From Apostichopus japonicus (lineage: Eukaryota; Echinodermata; Holothuroidea; Aspidochirotida; Stichopodidae): a stretch of DNA of 64,000 nt. Position numbers and translations under genes: made by a program. Of this stretch, positions 52,880 to 64,000 are shown in pieces; the first letter of the stretch is position 1, and each line of letters begins with the position of its first letter. The notes beneath the pieces are model-generated. The model saw only the letters and a program-made list of their open reading frames with translations. It had not been told where the DNA came from and ran no database searches. The DNA lies in the NCBI RefSeq assembly GCF_037975245.1, contig NC_092573.1, positions 802,001 to 866,000 on the forward strand, given 5' to 3'.

Positions 52880-53171
52880 TCAATACGTCTCTGCTACTTT
52901 TTGTTTGCACCACCTGATGAGCGCATCGCACTCCCAGGGGACGATTCTGTAAAGCACCATGCCCGTGGATTGATTCATCTTACCCCGATATGCTTGGACG
53001 AGCTGCCGCGATAGAGATTCGACAGCACATTCCCTAGGGAACACTATGCCGCCACTCAGCCGTAACCCACCGCGTACAAGAAAACCGTATAGTTTGCGTT
53101 CGAGGAGCGTATAGTCGAGGTTTTTTTCCGCCTGACGAAGTGCACCAATGTACAAACAAAAGCCGGGGTAT
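52880..53171 (-). CDS. Candidate coding segment, unknown protein
   Basis: On the minus strand an acceptor-like tttactgttctgttattaag precedes a frame open from 53171 to a TGA at 52880-52882 (97 codons). The GC content is visibly above the surroundings and third positions look coding-like. Peptide pieces are GALRQAEKNLDYTLLERKLY, VRGGLRLSGGIVFPRECAVE and MVLYRIVPWECDALIRWC. An internal donor GG|gtaaga at 52984 is an alternative 3' edge, leaving one base that would fit an acceptor near 52786 followed by AA-ATC-GAC. I do not recognise the family. The segment could be a terminal exon, an internal exon or a retro-derived fragment. Confidence 0.35.
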
Positions 53172-56100
53172 CTTAATAACAGAACAGTAAATCATATCAA
53201 GCAAGGGGATAGCTGGCATTAATTGAGAGAAATCTTACAAATGTCGTATCCAGGAGGATGTTATGCATGGGGGAGAGGAGAGGACGGAGATGAGTGAGAG
53301 AACGCTGATGAGATGAAGATGGGGGGGGGGGGGGGGGAGGAACAGCCGTATGAATATGTAAAGGGCTGATGAAGGAGTGTAAATAAATGTATACTCTCAT
53401 AAAGATATATACTTTCACCCTGTATTGCGACATCAATTACGTCATTAATTCAGTGTTAGGATGCCGCGTGAAGTCATAGATTTGTTTAATGATGTCCTAT
53501 GGAACTATAGCCTATATAAACCTATACATACATCGGGTCACACGTGTGACCTGTATATGAATGTTTGTTACAGATTCCGCGCTGATGTTGCTGGATCCGG
53601 TTTTCAGGAAAACAAGAGACTATAAATTCTCATTTTAATTCTGAGCACGTGCATGTAAAACATATAAGAAGTATGTGGAAGAAACCTTGCAGAGAATTAG
53701 AGGAAGAGAGAGAGGAAGAGTTTAGCAACAAATATGTACTAAACTGTGTAAAACAAGAAGGCCTAACCTCAGGTAAAAAAAACTTGCCTTTCAGGCTTTA
53801 CAGTAGAAGCCGTATGAAAAGTGGAAATGCTAAAAGACACCGTTTGTTGAAGAAAAAGTATCACTAAAGCTTACTGAGTTGACAATTATATTGTGTGTGT
53901 AAAAGTTCGAGGAAAAAGCATTGACAATTCACTTCAAAACTAATATCATAATAAAAATAATAACAATGCTTTCACAGTTCTTTTCAGCATCTTAAGATGA
54001 AAGTTTTAAAGGCTAACCATATTTTTCTGGGGAAAAAAATGACATAAAACTCAAAGGTTTTTACTATTCTTTTTTGATCAGCCATCTCGCAAACTAACCT
54101 ATGAGCCTTCTTTGAAAATTTATATCAGTTCTACAAATATACGGTGGAATGAGCAACCAATCTGAAGAGACAGAATATTTAAAAAAAAAACTGTTTAGAT
54201 CATTTATTTCTGTATTCTCCTTTTTTTCTGCTTTTCTATTTTCATTATATATATTTTGTTAGTTTTTGTTTTTGTTTTTTGCCGTAAGGAACAGCTGTTC
54301 AACCCCTCCTGGCTTTTTTTGCTTCTTGCATTCACGCAGCCTCGACTTGAACGAATATAAATCAGAACAACGGGCGCCCTCGCCATTTCACTTCCGGTTA
54401 TAATCCGTCAAAAAGCAACATGTCACATCCGGTTTAATGCAAGAAAGGACAAAATTTGTAAGACAGTCTTAATCAATCCAATTTTGGCTAAAATATGAGA
54501 CGGAAATTAAATAAAAGTATAAATGAGAAGTTTATTATAGCGTAACTAAAGGGCAATTATCAAAATAGAAAGTTTAAGTTTAAAGAGAAAAGACAGTTTT
54601 TAAATACGATATCGTTAGTTGTTTAAGCATACCGAAGATAGAGTAACCCCATCAATGTGACCTATATGAAACGAAGACAAGTTTAAATTTAACAGAGAAA
54701 ATATGAGTTTTATATTTTCCCCTTCTTTTTCATAATGCAGTTAAATGTGTAAAAATAATTAAAATATGGACAACATTTTCAGTATAGTCAGCGTAAATAA
54801 AAATATTTATGTTATATTTGTTAAAATAAAATGAATCACAAAAAAAAAGCACATAACGATAGCTTTTTGTTCTTTTACTTTCACAATAAATTTGACTCAA
54901 TTTAAGTTAATTTGTAAGATCAACAAAAGCGGAATTTATAAGACGGCGGTACATCATAATAAACATGTGTTCTTTACAAATAAATTTCATTTCATTTCAA
55001 GTTAAAAGAATACCATAGTATATAAAATCAACTCCAAGAGTCACGCTAAAACGAACTTTATATGCAACGTAAAAATGGGTGTGCGAAAAAGATTATACCC
55101 TGTTTACTAAATAAGTATACTACAGAAGTAGATGAAAATTAAATTAATTAAAACTGTTTTACAGTGACAAAGGCACCTTCAAAAGGAGAATGTACACATC
55201 ACGATTAGCAAAATGAACAAATAAATGGTAAACTAAAATTAATAGAAAAACGTGGAGCTAATTTCAAAATTCGTAGAGTAGAATCTATGTGATGTGTTAG
55301 TACGCATGCGCAAGTTCTATATGATGTCATCTTTGGATACGCTGATGTTACTTGCTTTATTGAAGATTCAACGAGGTATAAAACATTTAAACAAAATATT
55401 TGAAATATCAGATCAAATTACTTAAGTTATTTAATCTCCTGCGTTTTCTCTCCTCTCTCCTTTTTTATCTCTACCGTTTTCTATTTCTCTCTCTTTCTCT
55501 TTACCCTTTTGGAAGATGCGCTAGCATTTCTTATAAGCATCTTAATTGATTTTCTTCTAATGCAAATAACCATCGGATCATCTCTGTTTCCTACCCAAAA
55601 ATCTACAGGATCATAAAACTGCCAATTAATAAGACTGACAGGATCCTTGAGAAAAGAATTAGCTAGTACTTGGACATTCCTTACAAATCTTCTCATCCGG
55701 CAACTTATGAATGAAACAAAATGCATAAATTTTCTGCTTTTCGTCTGCTTGTAAGGTGTCTCAAGTATCAGCACCAAGCGAATCATAGTTAGGTCACATT
55801 TAATTCAATACGGTTCCACTTCAAATATAGACATCTAAAACCATGTTCTCGGTAGTATTATTTTTGCTTCTTCTTTTTCCCTCTCTCTATCTCTCATTTT
55901 AATTCTTATCTTCCCCTTTCTTTTCCGTATTTTTTAAGAAGATAAGAGGTTTTAGGAGCAGAATGGTTTTGTCGACATGTTGGCTACATACTGAAGTATC
56001 TTGTAATTAAATCACGATGACAGATATCAAACTCTTCATACGCAGGCGCAGAACATCATGACGCCAATATCGGTAGTAACTTGAGATATGATGTAAAGTA

Positions 56101-57217
56101 TCGCCTTGTGCGGAATAAAATTGCAGCGAATGGTGAGAGCAAAGTTGGTATATTACCCCTATGGTGAGATTGAAGGGGGGGGGGGAACGGTCATCGCCGG
56201 TGTAAAAAGACCGCGGTTTCTTTTTAAACTGAGCAAAAGCAAACATTGCTTAATTGAAAAGCCGATGTGATGTAGCAATGTGTGTGTGAGAATGGAAAGA
56301 CATCGACGAGGATGGGGAGTGGAGGGGTGTGGATGAGGGGTACATGTTAACTTCGATTCCAAACATCAATAAATTAGGTGTAAATAATCATGATATTTTA
56401 ATCGTTGCGCTAGATATTATTAACGGTCCTCGATTACGTATTTACCTTTTATGAGATTTCATAATTCGCCAAAATTTATTTACGCCAGACACAGTAAAAT
56501 AATGGTCTATGCTTGTAATCAGCTTTTGTTTATAAATGATCGTAGGTGACCTATTCTCTCTTCAATCAGCGACAAAGAATAAATAAACAGACAGCCGTTA
56601 TTTTAGTGACATGTTCGTGCTTATACTCCGTTTATTAATTCGCATAAGAAAACTTTTCAGCATTGAAATAAGTCATCCTATATTTTCATTTTAAATTGCA
56701 CGCCTGTAAATAAAGAAGAAGAAAATAACGGTTTACATCGTCATTGAGAAAGTTGAAATCTATCATTACTCTATATTAAAATATATGAGATGTGTATTAC
56801 CTTTAAATCATCTTAACGATATGCCGCCAACACGTGCCTGAAAAGTATTACCAAGAAAATAAAAATAAAAGTATTGCAACCAGTCATAACTCAGAATCAC
56901 ATTGAATCTGAATCGAAATGAATAAGTCAACATTTTCTTAACCTCGTTTTAAAGATACCAGTGAATCGAGTGAATGAGGTAGACCCTAACTCGATTGCAT
57001 GATAGCCGTATATTAGGTTGTGGTTTGACCTCCCAAACCCCCTCCTCACCCCGTCCCCGCCACTAACCTTTCTCTGCTAAATCGGGTGTCTCCTCCCTTT
57101 GCGCAATTTACAACGTTATCACCCGCAACCCCCACCCACCCTCCCCCCACACCCTCTCTCAAGCAGAATGACTCAATTCGACATTAACATAGAACGACTG
57201 TAGTATATGTGGAACAC
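53172..57217. other. No supported gene
   Basis: AT-rich, with poly-G runs at 53320-53337 and 56175-56183. An acceptor-like tgtttgttacag at about 53572 precedes only a 16-codon frame. A 101-codon minus frame (55481-55786) has protein-like composition but no splice or homology support. Confidence 0.45.
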
Positions 57218-57280
57218 ACCCCCTCCCTACCCTCTCCTACCCCCTCCCTACCCTCTCCTACCCCCTCCCTACCCTCTCCT
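57218..57280 (+). repeat. 21-bp polypyrimidine minisatellite, three perfect units
   Basis: ACCCCCTCCCTACCCTCTCCT is repeated three times without a mismatch (57218, 57239, 57260). Upstream at 57120-57160 is more C-rich sequence (cccccacccaccctcccccc). The complementary strand has regular G-runs that could form quadruplexes. Confidence 0.95.
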
Positions 57281-58075
57281 CCCACCTCGCTTTCCTCCTC
57301 CCAAGTGTCCTAAATAGCGAACGCTGATTGCAAGGCCTTATGTAATGACACTTTCAATAGTCGAAACGATATTTGATTCTTCCTCTTCTTCTTTTTCTTG
57401 TCTTCATTATTTGGTATTAATTTAGTCGATTTAGCCGCCACACTGTAAAAGAATGAATATCAATTTACTAACAGATACGGACGGAGCTGATAGTGGGCCC
57501 TAGGTGACATTTCCAAGCAGATTGCGTTGATGATATTATTGTTATACCATTCCATGCTATTCATCAGTTATAGTTAAACGTAAGTGTTCAATATAAGAAG
57601 TTTTGGTTCCAAATACTATTTTAGAAACCGTCGAACATTTTTTTTATGAAATTCCTGATTCTTTATCATTAATAGTAATTTGAAGAATATGGGCTTAACA
57701 TGTTACAGAAATCGGATGAAATCATCCTACTTTGATGTTTCTTTTTTTAATTGTTTTGTTTGATTGTTGTTGTTTTTTACTATGTGATCTTCTTTTCTTT
57801 TCTTTTTAGAAAATGTAGGACTGTCTCTGAATTTCATCAAGTGCAAACTAATTTAAGTTATATTCGGTACCTTTTGTGCTGGCAATATGAAGTTCAAAGA
57901 AAAGCCACCGCTTGTTATTGTACCGCAGAGCTATTAGAATAAAACTTGCGGAATCATTGGAAAAGGAAGTATAAAGAATAAAGAATAAAGTAAAAGAATA
58001 TTAATCGATCAATTAAATATGATTTAATCAATAAAATTGTTTATCTATGACGTTTCTACCCTTCTGTTCCAGGTC
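57281..58075. other. No supported gene
   Basis: AT-rich, with an (AATAAAG)n-like stretch at about 57970-57993. Nothing else is seen. Confidence 0.5.
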
Positions 58076-58121
58076 GTATATATATATATATATATAGACA
58101 TATATATATATATATATATAT

Positions 58122-58206
<85 letters not shown>
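58076..58206. repeat. (AT)n microsatellite
   Basis: About 130 bp of AT with GACATA and GATA variants near its left end. Confidence 0.96.
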
Positions 58207-58210
<4 letters not shown>

Positions 58211-58919
58211 ATACATATAATTCTCAATTGAAAGATGCTTAGATGGTAATCTTTATAGCCTATCGGTATTTTTTGGATGTATTTATATGATCGCTTTCTA
58301 CCCCTGAAGGATGTGAATATGCCTTTTTTAGTGTATAGGTATTGCGATATACAGAGTTCAATCCACTCTGTGTGTCTATCTCTCTCTTGCAGAAAATAAA
58401 TTGTAGTGAAAACGAAGATTTTTATGAGTATTTTACACCTTTGCCAGGCTTTCACAATAAGGTCCCGAGGAAATGATGGCAGTTTTTTTTTTATCTTCAA
58501 TTTAAGATCTTCGGAGAAAGTGAACAATCTTTGAAACCGGCTGATAAAAATCCCACAAAATTAAGAAGGAAAAGTGCAGATTAAAAGGAATCGATGAAAT
58601 ACCACCGGATATGGCAAAATTGGTCCCCTAATTATATCATGAAGGAAGTTAAAGTTAAACTCGTATAGGATTGTCGCCAGCCATTTTAATGAAAAGCACG
58701 ATGTTAGGATCCCTAGATTCGGTTTCTTAGAGAATTTATTTCATCGACGTGTATAAGGTATCAGCTTCTATATAAACATCAAAAGATGATCAGGCTGGAG
58801 TATATAAAGAACAAAACAAACTCGTCCGTGAGATCATTCGAATGGAGTGCATGGAAATGGTCAGATTGCAAGAACAGAATATGCTAGAAAATATAGAAGC
58901 TTTCAGGCTTGTAATAATT

Positions 58920-58986
58920 TTTATATATATGGATTTATATGGATATATATATATGAGGATATATATATATATATATTTATTTATAT
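58920..58986. repeat. Imperfect (AT)n microsatellite
   Basis: AT runs broken by ggatttatatgg and gagg. Confidence 0.85.
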
Positions 58987-61900
58987 AAAATTATATCCCC
59001 TGTGGCTCATATTGGTAGCATATGGTATCTTTTGTAATCATTTTTCGAAGATTTTTTTTGTACACAGCTAAACATTCAGCTAAACACATTTCATTAATTT
59101 ATCTTGTCAGTCTGCCCATGTAGATGTATGCAGTTTTAGCAATTGGCGATTATTAAACAACATTTCAAAGAACTGGAGAAACGAGCTCCGACAGTACCGA
59201 GAATGAAATACTCATATTATAACGAGGTACTCTCGAATGAGTTAGTGGTCTTTCTGATATTAAGGTAAGTCCTTTCGTGTAGTTTCTTTCAACCGAAAAC
59301 AACCGGTAGAGGCTTCTTCAATATGTATGGCACTGTGTAATCCACGTTACACTCAAAAAGTACTTTTTAAGTATACTATAACGTATACCGCTGTTTAATA
59401 GAGGTCGCTACAACCGAACTGATTTCAGAGATCATGCAGCTCGACTGTACCGGTCTCTGACGGCAGCTCTCAACTGACAAATAACAGAGCAACACAACGA
59501 ATGTTGGTATCCTGCCAAAAACGATCGGTATCCTGCCAAAAAGAAGAAACAAACAACAAAACAGCAGGATGGAAGAAGGTGTCTAATGGGTAATCATGAA
59601 GGGTGTAGCATTGAAGGTGAAGTAAGGGGGTCGGTGGGCTACTTACGAAGTGTCAATTTTTAACCGCCCTCTTCTTCTCAAAAACTGAAATGAAAAATTA
59701 TTAACTCATGGTATACCCTGCGACACCATTATCCATACCTCCCTGCCCCTTCCTCCTCCGCATTCTCTCAATGTGGACAATTTCAGAGTTAATAATTGCT
59801 TTATCTGAAATAATCATAAGGGACATATTATGGGTATAAATCGGAGGCGGAGTGAGGTCTTCGAAGGTACAGCTTGATTAAATATGTTCAGATACCATAA
59901 AGAGAAAGATATGCGGTACGTGGAAACGTATCTATATTATTCAGTCATTTCTTAGTTACTTTAGTCCACATTAATAACACCAGTATCTACAAAACTAGGA
60001 CAAACAATTTCAACGGGTTGGTTAATGCAGAATATAGCATTACATGTTAGATTTGTGGGACACCAAATAATGAGAGGGTATCCAATTGATTGTGAACTTT
60101 ACATGGCTTGGTCAGCGTGACGGTCCAACGAATATGAACTTATGAGGGGAAGGGGGTTGGAATAACTGACATTTTTACCTGATACATACAATTGCATCTA
60201 GCTTGGTCAACGTATTTTTCTCGACAAACACCTTTGATTTTAGTCTGAGTGGACATTAATCGCATATGACTTTACGTTCTCGACAGGTTGGAGACTTTTC
60301 CTTACAGACGACAAGATCTCATTTATTTATTATATTCATATTTATATTATATTCATATTTCATATATATATATATATATACGAAACATTTTAAGTTAACA
60401 AATGCATGATATATCCGCAAAATTCTTTCTCAAAATATATTTTTGTTTTTCCTTCGACTGATTTGGAGAAAATTTAGGGCTGTCAATTCCTGTTTGATTA
60501 ATCAAGATTCATGAATGTTTTTTTGTGAACAATTGGATATTTGTCACTGTATTGTCTGTCTGCTGTTACACAGTAAAAAGGTTTCTTGATTTGACTTTAT
60601 ATTTGTTTCATATTCTGATTCATTCGACGGTATTTCAGTAAAATATATTTATATCAATATTTCTTGCTTGATCATGACATTCTTAAGTGATTTTTTTTTT
60701 CTATTGCCCGTTGTCAACTAGGTTTACTTATGCGCACCCGAAGATAGTTAATTAACGGATTTTTAATGACTCAATTATTACGATAATTAAGATTACAATC
60801 GATTCTGATGAGCAAATCTCCCAGCTGGATATTTTAGTTGATAATTCATATGTATGCAAGTTCTATAAGGACAACATATTTTCTTGTATATAGCTATATA
60901 TAGTAGCGGTTTCAGTGTGTTTTTCTTTTCATTTTTCTGTTCCTTTTGGTCGTGTAATTTATTCCTTGCACGAAGAAGCTGGCCAGAGAAGAAGTAGATT
61001 TGTCGAATAGACTGCCGACTGTACCTAAACCTGTTTTCAAACGTTCTCCGCGTAAACCTATTAGATTGGCAAACTTTGGGCTATGCCTTAAACAAGTGTC
61101 TCTTTAAGTCCTAATCTGCGTACCTGAATTGCAGTGACACCTCTGAAAGCCTCTACTTTAGCAAGAAATGGAGAATGTGGAATTAGCGAAAAAGAAGGCA
61201 AAATCGAGTAAAAACGTCGCCGTTAGGTTTTTTCTCTTCTTAATGGAATGTTTTCCTTCAAGGGGACGAGGCTACATCGCTTCAACGGCAAATTTCCTTT
61301 CATAACACCCTATCGTACTTTTAACGATGGATTTGGGTACTACAGTGCTATTCCATGTGTAAGATTTATAAAATGGTTCCAAACCGATGCTCTCTGTTTT
61401 CAACATGTTTTTTTCAAATATACCGACTCAAAAAGGTGGAAAATCTTTCACTTCTCTTTCTAAAAAGTTCGTGGAGGGCGTGAAAGCCACCTTAAAGTAT
61501 TTAATGGGTAAAGACGCCGCAAAATTCAGTCGAGTGGAATACAAGCGAGGTACGGTTTCACTTGAAACTTGTCATGTAAATAAATTGCTATCATAAGTAA
61601 TCAGAATAAAATGTAAATAGTAAATAAAATTCAAAAAGTTTGGTTTCTTTTATTCTTTTAAGAGACTTGATTTTTTTTGAGGGGGACTTTTATATAGTGT
61701 TTTTTGTTTTTGTTTTTTTGATCTATGATGAGTAATTTTATATTTTAAAAAAAAAACTCTAATTCTACCTTGTTTGAATGCCCAGGGGCCGAATAACATC
61801 TTATAAGATATTGAAAGCTTTTGATAACAAATTTTCATCTAAAAGGATGTTTTAAAAAAAAAGGAAAGAACATACAAATACAAGAGTTAAGATGAGAAGG

Positions 61901-64000
61901 GAAGGGAATGAAGAAGGAAGATGCATTAAAGGCTTTTAGTGAATCAGAAAACAACAAGTGGCTCTCTCTGAAAAGAACCACCCCGACAACGAATGGGATG
62001 GTTTTAAGCGAATTGCTTTAACTAATTAAGCTTAAACAGTAGTCAACTAGTAGAAACAAAATTATAATCATTGCATGAGAGAGACCCTTTTTATTATACA
62101 TGTTTAACATTTTTTTGTCAACACATGGCGCCTGCCTGCAACTTGACACACACAAAAGAAAACAAAAACAGAAAACTGATGAGGAGGTTGTGGATGGATT
62201 ATGTAAACAGGAGAGAGACGGGGAGGGCGGGGGGGGGGGGGGAGAGACAAAGAAGAACAATAAACACCATAAGTGAGGTGTTTAAAAAAAAGTTGGAGGA
62301 AGAAAATAGGAGGATTGTGAAGGGGGGGGGGGGTGCGTTGTCATATAGTCTCAAAGCTCATGTGTACGGCTGACTTTAATTTCAAGTGAAATGAAGCTTA
62401 GAAAAGTTTAATAAATCATCTGCTGGAATGACCCCACCCCCAACCACCCGTCCTTCGTATTGTCAGTATTATGGCCACCATACTGTCTTGCTTTTTGTCA
62501 ATAATACCCATGTATATGAAATGAACAAAAATAGTCAGTTTATGGTCAAATTTTCATGCCGCTCATTACCGTCAATAGAGCATTTTGCCTCACCATTACA
62601 CTGGATCGTCTAATTCCAAATGGTTAGCTTTCTGGCATGCTGATGCTTATCCGGGCATTTTATACCCATTCCACGCTCCCTTCATCGAAAAGTGAAAACT
62701 TGTCGATAGCAAAGAAATGTTCTTGGGTAAGAGACATAATGCTGGTTTTTAATATAATTATTGACTGTTGAATATTCAGATGTACGGCTTAGGTATTGCA
62801 CACTTTCATTTCGAAATTACAACTATATGGAATTTTGGGAGTTGCCATTTTTTGATCTTTTAAGAACAACTTAAATTTTGATAAACCTTATACGAACCCT
62901 CCGCTTTTACCCCCCCCCCCCAAACAAACTCTTCTGCATACACTATTGTCTTAAGCACTGAATTTTTATCACTGGCACGGTTTAATTAAAGATAAAAGAA
63001 GCCATAAGGCAATAACTTGGGATTGATAAACGATCTCCAACCGGACAATACACATCATAGTAAGAAAAAGAAAATTTCTACAAAATGAAATATTATTTGT
63101 ATATGTTAGATATTGTGACAAATGCGTACTAACGTTTCTAGAACATCAACGCAGTACTTTTTCTCTTCAAATTATATGTCCGTTGATTTAAAAAAAAAAA
63201 AACATTGAGTCGCCTGCAATCTGTGTTATGTAGCCTTGTAATTGTTAAGAACGTTAATTTTATGCTCTAATTATATTCTTATCGGTGTATATATCGAACA
63301 CAGTGATTTCAGTGTCGAATTACGGTGTATGTACAGGTATGTATGTCTGTCCAGCAAAAGCCTCCTCCGTATTTGAAAACGTCAAAACCCATTACCGCCA
63401 ACAGCTCACAGAAAGATCGTACAGAAAACTGCACAGCACTGTAAATATCTGGGGTGGGGGGGGGGGGAGCTGACAAAGAGAGGAAAACTCGTGACGGAGG
63501 GGTCAATAATGAAAGAGCGAGTATTTTATATTTGTGTTTTGAATTTGTGTCATTTGACGTTGCATGTTAGCGTATTATAATTTTATCAACCGCAGCGGCG
63601 GACCGGAGCTCAATTGCTACCGATCAGGGACCCAAGGAAACAAAGGTGCATCAATACCGAGCCGGTACGCTGGAGAGACGTATTCGGCCCGGGCCGTACA
63701 TCATACCGTCACGGCCCACAAGCAATAATTCATTTTATTGCATAGACTTGGTAGAAAAAAATGGAACGTCAAAAAGGCATAAAATGAATACATAACACTC
63801 TGTTTCATTTTGCTTTTTTTATTCTCAAAAGAGAGGGCATTTATGAAGTCAATATATTTCAAGTTACAGTAATATATTTTTACATGTTAACTCTGCAACA
63901 ACAAAACCTTGCTTTCAAATTTTCACAGAAATGACGTAAAAAGAAGGAAAATATTAAAGGAATAGATAAACGGTTATTCCAGAGTTTTGTTTGAACCAAA
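58987..64000. other. No firm gene; weak coding-like island near 61 kb
   Basis: Three adjacent plus-strand frames between 60970 and 61596 have basic, protein-like composition (described as a finding). A short (AT)n is at about 60362-60381, poly-G runs at 62229-62242 and 62323-62333, poly-C at 62911-62921, poly-G at 63456-63467. A possible transposon end lies at 63594. The rest is featureless AT-rich DNA to the window end. Confidence 0.45.

Noticed and set aside
55481-55786. 101-codon minus-strand frame with protein-like residue mix
   Set aside because: About ten stop-free stretches of this size are expected by chance at this composition; no splice or homology support.

Overview
The window looks like eukaryotic, probably marine-invertebrate, genomic DNA: AT-rich, intron-rich, very gene-poor and full of long (AT)n tracts, poly-G/poly-C runs and small DNA-transposon remnants. 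An echinoderm-like deuterostome is my best guess; that is inference from repeat style and from the one gene I recognise.

Left end (1-8605, + strand): the 3' end of an Islet-type LIM-homeobox gene (isl). Two exons are clear. The penultimate exon (2127-2312) encodes the LHX3-binding stretch and the conserved [13 protein letters not shown] motif. The terminal coding exon (7589-7759) starts VNFSEQ and ends in TAA. They join in phase 0 across a 5.3 kb intron. The LIM domains and homeodomain must lie 5' of the window.

8.6-31.9 kb: no gene I can support. It holds long AT microsatellites, a tRNA-derived SINE between two AT tracts (12.5 kb), a 0.2 kb tandem duplication (15.9-16.3 kb), a 69-bp tandem repeat (17.25 kb), a well-resolved nest of three hAT-like non-autonomous transposons (19.5-21.1 kb), a 24-bp minisatellite beside a strong dyad (26.7-27.1 kb) and a further TIR-bounded candidate (27.8-28.2 kb).

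31.9-53.2 kb: scattered minus-strand segments that look like internal exons of one or more unrecognised genes. The best are at 38138-38358, 35808-36001 and 47706-47879, with usable splice sites and open frames; weaker ones are at 32.0, 32.5, 46.6 and 53.0 kb. I cannot name the protein and not all phases chain, so these are hypotheses. A dense CAGTCT/AGACTG motif cluster (35.47-35.79 kb) abuts one of these exons. A complete tRNA-Asn(GTT) gene lies at 44763-44836, with a decayed 5'-truncated copy about 170 bp downstream.

53.2-64 kb: no firm gene. It holds a 21-bp polypyrimidine minisatellite, more AT tracts and a weak coding-like island near 61 kb.

Across the window the palindromic octamer TGACGTCA (CRE/ATF consensus) occurs at least 11 times, far above composition expectation. 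The most distinctive structures are the hAT nest with perfect 8-bp target duplications, the CAGTCT cluster and the TGACGTCA excess.
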